In this document: positions 32,411 through 41,241 of the stretch, piece by piece
Position numbering within the stretch: the stretch's first letter is position 1
Layout of the letters: every line of letters begins with the position of its first letter
Origin: Herbiconiux aconitum
GTDB lineage: Bacteria > Actinomycetota > Actinomycetes > Actinomycetales > Microbacteriaceae
Reading direction: 5' to 3'
Assembly: GCF_024979235.1 (NCBI RefSeq)
Contig: NZ_JANLCM010000002.1
Location: forward strand, 1,426,001 to 1,490,000
DNA length: 64,000 bases
Made by a program: the position numbers and the translations under genes
Notes under the pieces: generated by a model
The model's input: only the letters and a program-made list of their open reading frames with translations
The model's database searches: none
What the model was told of the DNA's origin: nothing

Positions 32411-33831
32411 GCCTCGAGTTCACCGCGCGGCTCGACGACCGCGGGTTCGACGTCTCGTTGACGGTCTCCGAGGGCGAGACGGTGGCGGTGCTGGGGCCGA
32501 ATGGCGCCGGCAAGTCGACTCTGCTGAACGTGCTCGCGGGGCTCGTGCGCCCCGACGCCGGGCGGGCGGTATTGGGCGGCACGGTGCTGTTCGACGTGGG
32601 CGCGCGCTCCCGCACCCGCGCCCGCACAACCACCCGCTCCCGCTCAACCACCGACTCCCGCTCCGAAAAATACGACGGAGATTCTGCGGGACGCGCCGTC
32701 GCCGTGCAGGCGGGCGCAGCGGGTCGGCCCGAGTCGCCGTCGTTTTCGACATGGGGGGCTCCGCCGTCGAGGAGCCGGTGGCTGCCGCCGCACGAACGTG
32801 GGGTGTCTCTTCTCGCGCAGGAGGCGCTGCTGTTTCCGCACCTGAGCGTGCTCGACAACGTCGCGTTCGGGCCGCGCAGCCGCCACGGAGGCGCCCCAGC
32901 CGGCCGCGCCGGCCGCACCGCACGCCTGAGCAAACCCGCGGCCGACGACCTCGCCGCGCGGTGGCTCGACGAGGTCGACGCCGCCGACCTCGCCGACCGC
33001 AAGCCCGCCCAGCTCTCGGGCGGACAGGCCCAACGCATTGCGGTCGCTCGCGCCCTCGCCTCCGACCCCCGCCTCCTGCTGCTCGACGAACCGATGGCCG
33101 CCCTCGACATCGCCGTGGCACCGGCCCTGCGCCGCATGCTTCGTCGCGTGCTCGAGGAGCGCACGGCGATCATCGTCACCCACGACATCCTCGACGCCTT
33201 CATGCTCGCCGATCGGGTCGTGGTGATGGACGGCGGCCGCATCGTCGACATCGGATCCACCCGCGCCGTGCTCGAACGCCCCTCGAACCAGTTCACCGCC
33301 GGATTGGCCGCTCTCAACGTGCTCATCGGTGTGGCGGATGCGTCGCGGGTGGATGCGCGCCGTGCCGGCCCGGAATCCGGCGGCGCGGGTTCCCGCACGC
33401 CGGAGTGGGGAACGATCGTCATCGAGGGCGGCCGGCGTATCGTCGCGGCGACTGACGCGCCCCTCGTGCCAGGCGCGCGGGCGGCCGTCGCGGTGCGGCC
33501 GGCACTCGTTTCGGTGGCAACGTCGCCGCACTCCACGACCGGCACCAGCACCGGCACCAGCACCAGCACCAGCACCAGCACCAGCACCAGCACCAGCAAG
33601 CGCAACGGCGCGGGCATCAGCCCCGGCACCGCCACCGGCCTCGGCACAGGCACGAACGTCGTGCCCGGCACCGTTCTCGACCTCGAGCCCCGGGGCGACG
33701 TCGTGCGCGTGCGCACCGAACACATCGCCGCCGACCTCGCACCCAACCGGGTCGCCGAACTCGACCTCGCCCCGGGCACGCCCGTCTGGTGCGCGTTCGA
33801 ACCCAGTGCGGCCGTCGCCTACCCCCTCTGA
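32407..33831 (+). CDS. modC: Molybdate ABC transporter ATPase with two insertions
   Basis: A 474-residue ModC, clearly longer than the usual about 350-360. Walker [10 protein letters not shown] (30-38), [21 protein letters not shown] at the Q-loop, signature [15 protein letters not shown] (about 203-217), Walker [13 protein letters not shown] and the switch histidine VTHD are intact, then a TOBE domain. Between strand two and the Q-loop (about residues 65-125) a Arg/Ser/Thr-rich insert replaces the normal short loop, and its DNA carries a palindrome. Another low-complexity (TS)n tract near residues 378-397 splits the TOBE region. Active-site motifs suggest a working enzyme. Confidence 0.92.
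   Translation: MSLEFTARLDDRGFDVSLTVSEGETVAVLGPNGAGKSTLLNVLAGLVRPDAGRAVLGGTVLFDVGARSRTRARTTTRSRSTTDSRSEKYDGDSAGRAVAVQAGAAGRPESPSFSTWGAPPSRSRWLPPHERGVSLLAQEALLFPHLSVLDNVAFGPRSRHGGAPAGRAGRTARLSKPAADDLAARWLDEVDAADLADRKPAQLSGGQAQRIAVARALASDPRLLLLDEPMAALDIAVAPALRRMLRRVLEERTAIIVTHDILDAFMLADRVVVMDGGRIVDIGSTRAVLERPSNQFTAGLAALNVLIGVADASRVDARRAGPESGGAGSRTPEWGTIVIEGGRRIVAATDAPLVPGARAAVAVRPALVSVATSPHSTTGTSTGTSTSTSTSTSTSTSKRNGAGISPGTATGLGTGTNVVPGTVLDLEPRGDVVRVRTEHIAADLAPNRVAELDLAPGTPVWCAFEPSAAVAYPL
32664..32748. repeat. Palindrome inserted in the modC coding sequence
   Basis: CGAAAAATACGACGG (left) pairs with CCGTCGTTTTCG (right) as an imperfect inverted repeat inside modC. It is read in frame as part of the extra loop. 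Arms resemble elements at 25002-25050 and the inner hairpin of 13433-13646. Confidence 0.75.
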
Positions 33832-33857
33832 GCACCGGCTGCACCTAGGCTCGACCC

Positions 33858-34394
33858 GTGGAAATCGGTGTGCAGGTGGCGAGTTGGGAGCAGCAGTGCT
33901 GCGGAGAAAGGTTCGCAGTCGGCGACCGGATCGAGTGGCAGATCTTCGCCGCCGACGCCGTCGGATTCCTCGGACCCGAGAAAGGGCACGACGTGCGCTT
34001 CGGCGAATCACACCACGGCGGACTCGATTTCGAAACCATGGCCGTGGCCGGCGAGATCACCGGCATCCGTGAGGTCCGGCAAGCCGTGCGGCGAGCCGGC
34101 GACGGCGAGCCCTGGACCACCGTGATCGGTTCGTCGACCGGGATCGACGTCGACCACGTGGCGGGCCGGGAAACGATCGATCCCGGCGAGCCGGAATCCG
34201 CACCCGCGATCGCCCCACCCGCATCCGCATCCGCTCGCCCAGCCGCGCCCAACAGACCCGCCCCACAGGGCACCTGGACGATCGGCCCGTCCCGCCGCGA
34301 GCGCCCCGATCCCGCCGACGCGCACGTGGGCTGGGTCGTGCGCCTGCGCGTGGACGACGGAACGCCGCTTCCGCGGGCGGGCGGGGCTCGGTAA
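33858..34394 (+). CDS. DUF6578-like conserved protein
   Basis: A 178-residue protein opening EIGVQVASWEQQCCGERF and GDRIEWQIF, which resembles the actinobacterial DUF6578 family; the WEQQCCG segment is its hallmark. The middle and carboxy parts are Pro/Ala-rich linker and a terminal VGWVVRLRVDDG strand. Soluble, function unknown. GTG start 26 bases after modC; no clear link to molybdate. The start has no strong RBS. Confidence 0.65.
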   Translation: MEIGVQVASWEQQCCGERFAVGDRIEWQIFAADAVGFLGPEKGHDVRFGESHHGGLDFETMAVAGEITGIREVRQAVRRAGDGEPWTTVIGSSTGIDVDHVAGRETIDPGEPESAPAIAPPASASARPAAPNRPAPQGTWTIGPSRRERPDPADAHVGWVVRLRVDDGTPLPRAGGAR

Positions 34395-34423
34395 CCTGGG
34401 GCCAGCCGATCGAGGAGGATCGC

Positions 34424-34795
34424 ATGCCACGCGGATACGCAGCCGACACCGTCGAGGACTACCTCACCGCCGTGCCCGACGATCAACGCGCGACCCTCGC
34501 CACGGTGCGCGGGTCGTTGCTGGCGGCGATCCCGGATGCGACGGAGGGCATTTCCTACCAGATTCCGATCTTCTCCTACCGCGGCAAAGGCCTCCTCGGC
34601 CTCTCGGCCGCCCAGAAGCACTGCAGTCTGCACCTCATGAGCCCGCCGCTCGCGAAAGCCCTGAAGGCCGAGGGCGACCTCAGCGAAGGAACGCTCTCCG
34701 GTGCCACCCTGCAATTCCCCAACGACGCCCCGCTGAGCGACGCCACCGTGCGCCTGATCGTCGAACGCCGCATCGCCGAAGTGGATGCGCGATGA
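34424..34795 (+). CDS. DUF1801 (YdhG-like) family protein
   Basis: A 123-residue protein with the DUF1801 pattern: VEDYLTAVPDDQRATLATVRGSLLAAIPDATEGISYQIP, then GKGLLGLSAAQKHCSLHLM. Often annotated as an iron-chaperone-like fold of unproven role. GAGGAGG lies just upstream of ATG at 34424. Its stop overlaps the following SRPBCC gene (ATGA), a common pairing in actinobacteria where both are of unknown stress-type function. Confidence 0.85.
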   Translation: MPRGYAADTVEDYLTAVPDDQRATLATVRGSLLAAIPDATEGISYQIPIFSYRGKGLLGLSAAQKHCSLHLMSPPLAKALKAEGDLSEGTLSGATLQFPNDAPLSDATVRLIVERRIAEVDAR

Positions 34796-35379
34796 GCGCG
34801 GCCGACGCAGCGCCCACACCGCGCGCCACCGGCCACCTGGCCGAGGGTGGCCCCACCTCGCTCGCCTACGAACGCCGCTTCGCCGCCACGATCGCCGAGA
34901 TCTGGGCCGAGGTGACCGAATCCGCTCGGCTCGGCCGCTGGCTCGGCACCTGGACCGGCGATCCGGCGAGCGGCCGCATCACCTTCCAGATGATCGCCGA
35001 AGGAGATGTGCCGGCCGAGGAGTACCGCATCCGCGAGTGCTCACCACCGAACCGCCTCGTCGTCGACACCGCCCTCGAACCGGGCCCGATGACCTGGCAC
35101 CTCACCGTCGAGCTGGCCGAAGTCGTGGGCGGCACCGACGCCAGCACCGGCTCCGGCTCTGGCACCGGCCCCGGCCCCGGCCCCGGCCCCGAGACCATCC
35201 TCACCTTCTCGCACGAGCTCGAGAACATCGCCGACGCCGTGCACTACGGCTCCGGTTGGGACTACTACCTCGACCGGCTGGTGGTGGCGCAGGCCGGCGG
35301 CGACGCCTCCGTCGTCGACTGGGCGACGTACTCCCCCGCCCTCGACGAGCACTACGCTCGGCTCGGCCCGCGTTCCTGA
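34792..35379 (+). CDS. SRPBCC/AHSA1-domain protein
   Basis: A 195-residue START-like fold protein: YERRFAATIAEIWAEVTESARLGRWLGTWTGDP is the usual activator-of-Hsp90-homologue entry. Between residues about 119-133 a (GS)(GP)n tract, STGSGSGTGPGPGPGP, interrupts a strand and is built from repeats. Coupled to the DUF1801 gene. Its 3' end overlaps the end of the convergent CDP-alcohol transferase gene by 28 bases. Confidence 0.85.
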   Translation: MSAADAAPTPRATGHLAEGGPTSLAYERRFAATIAEIWAEVTESARLGRWLGTWTGDPASGRITFQMIAEGDVPAEEYRIRECSPPNRLVVDTALEPGPMTWHLTVELAEVVGGTDASTGSGSGTGPGPGPGPETILTFSHELENIADAVHYGSGWDYYLDRLVVAQAGGDASVVDWATYSPALDEHYARLGPRS

Positions 35380-35897
35380 CGCAGCAGGGTGTAGGTGTAC
35401 TCGAGGTTCGCGATGGCGTGCAGCACGCATCCGGTGCCCACCACGACGAGCGCGAACAGGTTGAGCCCTGCGTTACCGGGCCAGAACGACGCGATCACGA
35501 GCAGCAACGGAAACCCCACCATGAGCAGCACGGTGCGGAACCGGCCGATCCACCGCACCTTCACGATGCCGGGCTTCCGCACCAGGATCGTGATGCCGAG
35601 CAGCAGGTCGCTCAGCAGGATGACGATCGCCATCCACAGCGGCACGAGGCCCGCCACCACGAGCGTCGCGCAGACGACGAACTGGCTGATGCGGTCGGCG
35701 ATCGGGTCGAGCTTCTTGCCCAGGTCGGTCTGCTGATCGAAGCGCCGAGCGATGAAGCCGTCGGCCCAGTCGGTGATGCCGAGCACGATGAGGGTGATGA
35801 GCGCCAGCAACGGATTGCGGAACACCAGCAGCAGCACCACGAACAACGGGGTGAGGATGAGGAGTCGCCCGAACGAGATGGCGTTGGGCACGTTCAC
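35352..35897 (-). CDS. CDP-alcohol phosphatidyltransferase (PgsA-like)
   Basis: A 181-residue integral membrane enzyme with about five or six membrane segments. The complete CDP-OH-P motif, D-W-A-D-G-F-I-A-R-R then T-D-L-G-K-K-L-D-P-I-A-D, is at about residues 43-70 and supplies the metal and CDP-diacylglycerol site. Product is a phosphatidyl lipid such as phosphatidylglycerol phosphate; exact alcohol not clear. GTG at 35897 overlaps the preceding small gene's stop (GTGA). Shorter amino-terminal relatives are common in Microbacteriaceae. Confidence 0.9.
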   Translation of the reverse strand: MNVPNAISFGRLLILTPLFVVLLLVFRNPLLALITLIVLGITDWADGFIARRFDQQTDLGKKLDPIADRISQFVVCATLVVAGLVPLWMAIVILLSDLLLGITILVRKPGIVKVRWIGRFRTVLLMVGFPLLLVIASFWPGNAGLNLFALVVVGTGCVLHAIANLEYTYTLLRQERGPSRA

Positions 35898-36109
35898 GCG
35901 TCGGGCAGCGCCTCGGTCGTGATGATGGACCCCGTCCAGCCCTTCTGGGCCGCGATCACGCCGGTGAGTTCGGCGTTGATGTAGAGGATGCCCCCATCGG
36001 CCCCCGCGGTGTGGAAATAGGAGTCGGCGAAGACACTGTCGCTCAGCACGACTCGCACGTTCGGATACGTCTGCACGATGCGTGCGATGGCGCGTTCCGG
36101 GTCGGACAT
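35894..36109 (-). CDS. Small conserved-looking protein of unknown function
   Basis: A 71-residue acidic soluble protein (MSDPERAIARIVQ ... VVLSDSVFADSYFHTAG). No family recognised. ATG at 36109 with GGAGAGGGGGAG upstream; an ATG at 36157 has no RBS and is rejected. Overlaps the CDP-alcohol transferase start by four bases, so it is co-translated with it, and divergent from the STAS gene. Role unknown. Confidence 0.6.
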   Translation of the reverse strand: MSDPERAIARIVQTYPNVRVVLSDSVFADSYFHTAGADGGILYINAELTGVIAAQKGWTGSIITTEALPDA

Positions 36110-36178
36110 CACTCCCCCTCTCCGCAGGCAGCACGTTCGATAGCCTGGGGACAGCATACTTCCAGGGGGTACACATCG

Positions 36179-36511
36179 ATGGAGTTCACGACCGAATCGC
36201 TCGGCGGCGGCATCGCGGTGATCCGCGGCGACGGGCGGCTGAACATGGTCTCCGGGCCGGCGCTCCGCGACACCGTGAAGCGCCGGATCGATGCGGGTGA
36301 CTCACGGATCGTGGTCGATCTGAGCCGGGTTCCGTTCATGGACTCCTCCGGGCTCGGGGCGCTGATCAGTTGCCTCAAGACCGCTCGCGAGGCATCCGGA
36401 GACCTGCGGATCGTGTCTCCCTCGGCGCAGGTGACGATGGTGCTGACACTCTCGAACGTCGACAAGATCCTCACCCCCTACGAATCGGTCGAGGCGGCCT
36501 ACCGTGACTGA
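36179..36511 (+). CDS. Anti-sigma factor antagonist (STAS domain)
   Basis: A 110-residue STAS-domain protein. MDSSGLGALISCLK (about 57-70) contains the serine that is phosphorylated in SpoIIAA/RsbV relatives. Overlaps the HATPase gene by eight bases and is divergent from nothing obvious on the left. With the HATPase and PP2C neighbours it forms a partner-switching set. Start ATG at 36179 has GGGGG about ten bases upstream. Confidence 0.93.
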   Translation: MEFTTESLGGGIAVIRGDGRLNMVSGPALRDTVKRRIDAGDSRIVVDLSRVPFMDSSGLGALISCLKTAREASGDLRIVSPSAQVTMVLTLSNVDKILTPYESVEAAYRD

Positions 36512-36914
36512 GGAGCGCGCGAGCCTCGTGTTCAGCTCACCGCCCGACGGTGTCGACACGGTGCACGAGTTCCTCGAGTCGGTGTGGTCGGCGAACCCCG
36601 ACGTGAGCGAGCTCGAGCGGATGGCGTTCGAGACGGCGCTCATCGAACTCGCCTCGAATGTCATCCAGCACGCCGGGGGCAGCGGCGGGGTGACCTGCGT
36701 GCTCTCGGTCACGGCCGACGAGACGGGCCTCGCAGCATCGCTCGCCGACACGGCCGACGAGGGCGGCATCGTGCTGATGGGTCGCGAGATGCCGGATGCG
36801 CTCTCGGAGTCGGGCCGCGGCATCCCCCTCATCCGAGCACTCGTCGACGAGCTGCGCTACGAGCGCCTCGACGAGCGCAACGTCTGGACCATCACCCGCG
36901 CCCGCGCGCACTGA
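36504..36914 (+). CDS. Anti-sigma factor serine kinase (HATPase)
   Basis: A 136-residue GHKL ATPase of the SpoIIAB/RsbW type. The N-box ELASNVIQHA (about 48-57), a DTADEG G1-like segment and ESGRGIPLI (G2) are visible. Predicted to bind a sigma factor or phosphorylate the STAS antagonist upstream. Starts at GTG, overlapping the STAS gene. No sigma-factor gene is in view. Confidence 0.9.
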   Translation: MTEERASLVFSSPPDGVDTVHEFLESVWSANPDVSELERMAFETALIELASNVIQHAGGSGGVTCVLSVTADETGLAASLADTADEGGIVLMGREMPDALSESGRGIPLIRALVDELRYERLDERNVWTITRARAH

Positions 36915-36916
36915 GT

Positions 36917-36979
36917 TCGCGAGGTCGCGCTAAGTGGGCCCCGGACGCGCCGCAGAGGCGACTTAGCGCGACCTGGCGA
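36917..36979. repeat. Palindromic element, GAGGTCGCGCTAAGT family, copy 2
   Basis: Nineteen-bp arms (36917-36935 and 36961-36979, 18 matches) with a 25-base loop, immediately after the HATPase stop and before the end of the convergent PP2C gene. Cleanest copy of this family. Confidence 0.88.
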
Positions 36980-37010
36980 GCTGTGGCGGGGCTGGCGGGG
37001 CTGGCTGGGC

Positions 37011-38219
37011 TCAGGGGCGGCGGGCGACGACGACGACGGTGACGTCGTCGGAGGCGCGGGTGGCCGCGGTGAGCTCGGCGAAGCGGGCGAGCGCGTCGTG
37101 CGGCGACGGAGCCGCGCGCACGATGGCCGCCACTTCGTCGAGGGAGGCCAGGGTGCCGTCGAAGAGGTCGAGCACCCCGTCGGTGAAGGTGACGAGCCGG
37201 TCGCCGGGGGCGAGTTCCGCGCGGCCGCGCGTCCACTCCCCCTCCGCCACGATGCCGATCGGCAAGCCGGTCGCTTCGAGGCGCTCGGCCGCGCCGTCAC
37301 GGCGCACGATCACCGAGAGGCCGTGCCCGGCATCCGCGTAGTCGATGCGACCGGAGGCGGTGTCGATGGTGGCGTGGAAGAGGGTGGCGAAGCTGCCGAT
37401 GCCGCCGAGGTCGTCGGCGAGTTGCGCGTTCACCCCGGAGACGGCGCCCACGACGTCGGCGCCGGTGCGCGACTGGAACGCCGCCCGCACCGCGGCGGCC
37501 ATGATGGCGCCGGCCGCACCCTTGCCCATCACGTCGGCGAGGGTGAGCTCGATGACGGTGCCGGCACTCGCACCGTCGCCGTCTCCGTACCAGGCGTAGA
37601 AGTCGCCGCCGACGGTCTTCGCGGGCAGGCAGATGCCGGCCACGTCGTAGTCGGGCCAGCTCGGCTGATCCTGCGGCAGCAGGCCTTGCTGCACCTCGGC
37701 GGCGCGGTCGAGGTCGGCGGTGTCCTGCAGCTCGCGCTCGACCCACTGCCCCATCTCGTCGAGCAGGCGCATCTGATCGGCGCCGAACTCGCGCGGCGTG
37801 GTGTCGACCAGGCACAACGTGCCCACGCGCAGGTCGTCGCCGAGGCTCAGCGGCCGCCCGGCATAGAAGCGGACGTGCCGTTCGTCGGTGACCGGATGCC
37901 GGTGGGCGAACCGCTCATCACGCGTCGCATCCGGAACCACCACCATGTCGGGTTGCTCGATCGTGACCTCGCAGAACGATTCCGTTCGCACGAGGTTCGG
38001 TGACCTCCCCGGAATCTGGGGCGATTTCGTGAACTGCCGCTCGTCGTCGATCAGATTGATCGCGGCCATCGGAACGTCGAAGAGCTCGCGGGCGATGCGG
38101 GTGATGCGGTCGAAGCGTTCCTCAGCCGGGGTGTCGAGAAGGTCGAGCCGCTCGACGGCCGCCACCCGGAGACGCTCGAAGTCGTCGTGATCCCCGGTTT
38201 CGTGCGCACCCAACCCCAT
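37011..38219 (-). CDS. GAF-domain PP2C (SpoIIE/RsbU-type) serine phosphatase
   Basis: A 402-residue phosphatase. A GAF sensor spans about residues 20-170 (LDLLDTPAEERFDRITRIARELFDVP), a short helical linker VQQGLLPQDQP follows, and the PP2C/SpoIIE domain (about 190-400) has GGDFYAWYGDGDG, DVMGKGAAGAIMAA, DAGHGLSVI, TDGVLDLF and SDDVTVVVV metal-site motifs. It would dephosphorylate the STAS protein and release the sigma factor. ATG at 38219 is chosen; a longer in-frame start lacks RBS. Divergent in order but convergent in direction to the STAS-HATPase pair. Confidence 0.92.
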   Translation of the reverse strand: MGLGAHETGDHDDFERLRVAAVERLDLLDTPAEERFDRITRIARELFDVPMAAINLIDDERQFTKSPQIPGRSPNLVRTESFCEVTIEQPDMVVVPDATRDERFAHRHPVTDERHVRFYAGRPLSLGDDLRVGTLCLVDTTPREFGADQMRLLDEMGQWVERELQDTADLDRAAEVQQGLLPQDQPSWPDYDVAGICLPAKTVGGDFYAWYGDGDGASAGTVIELTLADVMGKGAAGAIMAAAVRAAFQSRTGADVVGAVSGVNAQLADDLGGIGSFATLFHATIDTASGRIDYADAGHGLSVIVRRDGAAERLEATGLPIGIVAEGEWTRGRAELAPGDRLVTFTDGVLDLFDGTLASLDEVAAIVRAAPSPHDALARFAELTAATRASDDVTVVVVARRP

Positions 38220-38239
38220 GGTCGCCAGCGTAGCCGGGG

Positions 38240-38725
38240 TCAGGGCCTCGGCGTGAGTCGGAAGATGCGCAGGGTGCGACCGGATGCGCGTTCGTAGCCT
38301 CGATATCCCGGCCACTGCCGCTCGATGTACGCCCACACGGCTTCCCGCTCGTCGTCGCCGATCAGGGTCGCGTGCACGTCGACGCGCTTTCCGTGGAGGC
38401 TCACCCAGGCATCAGGATGCGCGATGAGGTTCGAACTCCACGCCGGGTGGTTCGCGCCGGCGAAGTTGCTGCCGGTGACGAGCATCCGCCGGCCGGGCTC
38501 GGGGCAGTACATCAGCGCGGTCTCGCGCGGAAGGCCCGACTTCGCACCCGTGGTGTGGAGCACGAGCGAGGGCACGAGCAGCCCACTCAGTTGCACACGA
38601 CCGCGGGTGAGCCAGGCCATGCCGCGTTCGAGCGGCGGCATGATCGTGGGGCCGACGCGACGGAAGAAGCGGCTGCGCGAGAACCGCGCCACCACCCTCC
38701 GCACACCCCGAACGACCGACGCCAT
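38240..38725 (-). CDS. Deazaflavin (F420)-dependent nitroreductase-family protein
   Basis: A 161-residue DUF385/Ddn-type protein. VLHTTGAKSGLPRETALMY and TGSNFAGANHPAWSSNLIAHP are the deazaflavin-binding signatures. Expected to use reduced F420 for an unknown reduction. Same direction as the PP2C gene, start at 38725. Its presence implies F420 synthesis in this organism, typical of Actinomycetota. Confidence 0.9.
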   Translation of the reverse strand: MASVVRGVRRVVARFSRSRFFRRVGPTIMPPLERGMAWLTRGRVQLSGLLVPSLVLHTTGAKSGLPRETALMYCPEPGRRMLVTGSNFAGANHPAWSSNLIAHPDAWVSLHGKRVDVHATLIGDDEREAVWAYIERQWPGYRGYERASGRTLRIFRLTPRP

Positions 38726-38747
38726 GCCCTCACGGTAGCCTGAACCC

Positions 38748-40037
38748 GTGCTCTCGATCGTGACCCGCACACTCCGCCTCGTCGCGGCGCGCTGGCCTGT
38801 GCTCCTGGCCTGGTATCTCGCGGGCTGGCTCGCGCGCTACCTCTTCATCGAACTCGCCGCCTATTTCGGTGCCACGAGTGCTCTGCTCGGCTTCCTCATC
38901 CTGCCGCTCGCCATCCTGGCGCGGCTCGGCAGCTACATCGCCATGTTCCTGGTGCTGCGCGGATCGATGCCCGCGTTCCAGAGCGTCAGCGACAAGGATG
39001 CCGACGCGATCGACCGCACACCCCGCACCGAGGCCCGGCAGCGGGTGGTCGACATCTTCTTGGTGAGCATCCTCCCGTTCTTCGCGTTCTACGCCGCCTG
39101 GCAGCTGCTGAAAGACGACACGCAGCAGTACGCGTCGGCCGCCCTTGCGAACGTGAACTTCTTCGCCGAGGGTCCGGCCCCCACGGGCAACGTGCTCGAC
39201 CTGCAGCTCGACGGCTGGAGCATCGCGGTGATCATCATCGCCTTCGCCGGCCGTTTCCTCATCAAGCGCTACAGCGCCAAGCTCCCCCGGTGGACGAACC
39301 TCGTGGCCGTCTACCTCGAGTCGGTCTGGGTGTTCCTCACCCTGTTCCTCATCAGCACCTACACCACCGGCATCCAGGAGTGGATCGGGAGCCGCGCTGC
39401 GATCCAGTGGTACGAGACCGTCAAGGCGGACGTGTTCTCGCTGTTCGCGCCGTTCGGCTGGATCTGGAACGGCATCGAGTGGGCGATCAACGAGACCGGG
39501 GCGCTCGTGCTGCTCCCGCTCGCCTGGCTCACCCTGGCCGGCATCGTCTACGGACGAGCGCTCGCGAAGCCGACCATCGCCTACCGCCCGGGCCACCGCT
39601 ATTACACCGGCGTGCGCGACCGGGTCGCCGCCCTGCCCAACGGGGTGCGGCGACGGCTGAAGGATGTCGGCGACGACGTCACGGGTCGGTGGCGGCCGCT
39701 CGCCAACGCGTTCCTCCTGATCTGGCGGGCCGGCGTGGTGCCGATGGCGCTGTTCGTGCTCGGCTACACGGTGATCGAGGCGGCATCAGGATGGCTGCTG
39801 TTCGCGGGGGTGCGACTGATCGGACCGCACGACCTGAACTCGTGGTGGATGAACTTCGACGACATCCTGGTGTTCGTGGTGGGCGTCATCCTGGAGCCCG
39901 TGCGCTTGTGCCTGATCGCTGCCGCATACGACTTCTGCCTGCGGAAACTCGAGGAACGCCGGGAGGCAGCGGATGCCGCGGGCGCGGCGGCGGCACCAGG
40001 CGCGGCAGCGGCGGGCGCAGCGCCCGCTCCCGCCTAG
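38748..40037 (+). CDS. Multi-pass membrane protein of unknown function
   Basis: A 429-residue protein with about eight long hydrophobic segments (for example 12-38, 45-72, 150-170, 185-205, 245-270, 320-345, 360-385). Aromatic-rich loops (WMNFDDI, RYYTGVRDRV). No family recognised; no transport motifs. Ala/Pro-rich repeat tail at the end. GTG start. Its stop overlaps the stop of the convergent secreted gene (CTAG), so the two share a terminator region. Confidence 0.8.
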   Translation: MLSIVTRTLRLVAARWPVLLAWYLAGWLARYLFIELAAYFGATSALLGFLILPLAILARLGSYIAMFLVLRGSMPAFQSVSDKDADAIDRTPRTEARQRVVDIFLVSILPFFAFYAAWQLLKDDTQQYASAALANVNFFAEGPAPTGNVLDLQLDGWSIAVIIIAFAGRFLIKRYSAKLPRWTNLVAVYLESVWVFLTLFLISTYTTGIQEWIGSRAAIQWYETVKADVFSLFAPFGWIWNGIEWAINETGALVLLPLAWLTLAGIVYGRALAKPTIAYRPGHRYYTGVRDRVAALPNGVRRRLKDVGDDVTGRWRPLANAFLLIWRAGVVPMALFVLGYTVIEAASGWLLFAGVRLIGPHDLNSWWMNFDDILVFVVGVILEPVRLCLIAAAYDFCLRKLEERREAADAAGAAAAPGAAAAGAAPAPA

Positions 40038-40606
40038 AGCGCGAAGCGCAGGTAGCGGGGCAGTTCGTCGACGCTCTCCAGCTGCACCGCCAGCTCGTCG
40101 GTGGCGCCGCTCGGCACCACGAACAGGGTCTCGAAGGTGTAGTCGCCGGTCTCGTCGCTCGAACAACCCGAACCGACATCCGGATCGCGGTCGTAGTCGA
40201 TGTCGGCGAAGGTGGCGTCTTTCCAGCTCCGCACCACCTCGGAGCCGCGCATCTCGTCGAGCTGCAGATCGCAGTAGGGCGACTTGCCGTCGGCGTCGAG
40301 TTCGCGGGGCGAGACCGCGACGGTGACGACCACGAGATCGGTGCCGGCGGGCAGGCGGGACGCGGCGCCCTCTTCGCTCGTGGCGGGGATGCGCCGCGAA
40401 TCGAGCACCCGCCAGCCGGCGCCCGCGAAGTCGATGCTGTCGCCGGTGGCGACGGTGATCGGCTGGCTCGGGCGTTCGGCATAGTAGCGACCCCACTCGG
40501 CCTGGAAGGTCACGGCGATGGTGGTCGGCACGAGCACGGCGACGGCCACGAGTCCGATCGCATTGCGACGCCACCAGCCGCGCCGGAGGCCGGCGACCCG
40601 GGTCAC
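40034..40606 (-). CDS. Exported single-pass protein, third of a coupled paralogue trio
   Basis: A 190-residue protein: membrane segment near residues 16-34 (AIGLVAVAVLVPTTIAV), then an extracellular domain with strands such as ITVATGDSIDFAGAGWRVLDS and LVVVTVAVSPREL, and two Cys. Same layout as the two genes upstream: short basic end, one membrane segment, and a beta-rich exported domain beginning VTG/GDxFxGxxxRVxD. GTG at 40606 overlaps the preceding stop (GTGA). Function unknown. Confidence 0.75.
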   Translation of the reverse strand: MTRVAGLRRGWWRRNAIGLVAVAVLVPTTIAVTFQAEWGRYYAERPSQPITVATGDSIDFAGAGWRVLDSRRIPATSEEGAASRLPAGTDLVVVTVAVSPRELDADGKSPYCDLQLDEMRGSEVVRSWKDATFADIDYDRDPDVGSGCSSDETGDYTFETLFVVPSGATDELAVQLESVDELPRYLRFAL

Positions 40607-41241
40607 GGCGCACCCCAGGAGGGCTCGTCGGTCTCGATCGAGGGCTCGACCGGTAGGGCCGTGAGGTCGACGGGAACCACGACCAGCGAGTCGACGCGGG
40701 GGTCGGAGTCGACCGCCAGCTGGATCTGCGCATCCCGGGCCGCCGCGTCGGAGAGGATGTCGCGGGGCACCTCGAACATCAGCGGTCCGGTGCTCGGGAT
40801 GCCGGTGTAGAGCGACTTCTGCGCGATGGTGCCGTAGTCGGGGCGCTCCGACGCGCTGTAGACGCGGTCGCCGATCTGCAGCTGCGCGGTGCCGAGCAAG
40901 GTGCCGTAGTCGGTGACGACGGTGGCAACGGATGCGTCGACGACCACCCAGACGCCGGTGGTCTCCCCGGTCCATCCGGTGCTCGCCGTAACGGATTCGG
41001 CCGCTCGCACCCGGGTGACGGTGGCCTGGATGTTGCGGCCGGTCACCGGCTCGCCGAGGGCGCCGGTGACCGGAACCGGCGACTGCCAGAAGGCCTCGGT
41101 GGGCGCGGTGTGCGACACGACGCCGGCGACCACGAGCACCGCCACGAGGGCGAGAGCGTTGAGGGCGTGGCGCCACCAGGGGGTGCGGCGCGCGGGGGCG
41201 GACGGCTCGGGGGTTCCGTCGGCCACGATGGGGGCGCTCAT
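40603..41241 (-). CDS. Exported single-pass protein, second of a coupled paralogue trio
   Basis: A 212-residue protein with a membrane segment at about residues 26-45 (ALNALALVAVLVVAGVVSH) and an exported beta-rich domain (GRNIQATVTRVRAAESV, GVWVVVDASVATVV, SASERPDYGTI). Overlaps the genes before and after by four bases each. No family recognised beyond a DUF4352-like immunoglobulin fold look. Likely part of one surface complex with its two neighbours. Confidence 0.75.
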   Translation of the reverse strand: MSAPIVADGTPEPSAPARRTPWWRHALNALALVAVLVVAGVVSHTAPTEAFWQSPVPVTGALGEPVTGRNIQATVTRVRAAESVTASTGWTGETTGVWVVVDASVATVVTDYGTLLGTAQLQIGDRVYSASERPDYGTIAQKSLYTGIPSTGPLMFEVPRDILSDAAARDAQIQLAVDSDPRVDSLVVVPVDLTALPVEPSIETDEPSWGAP

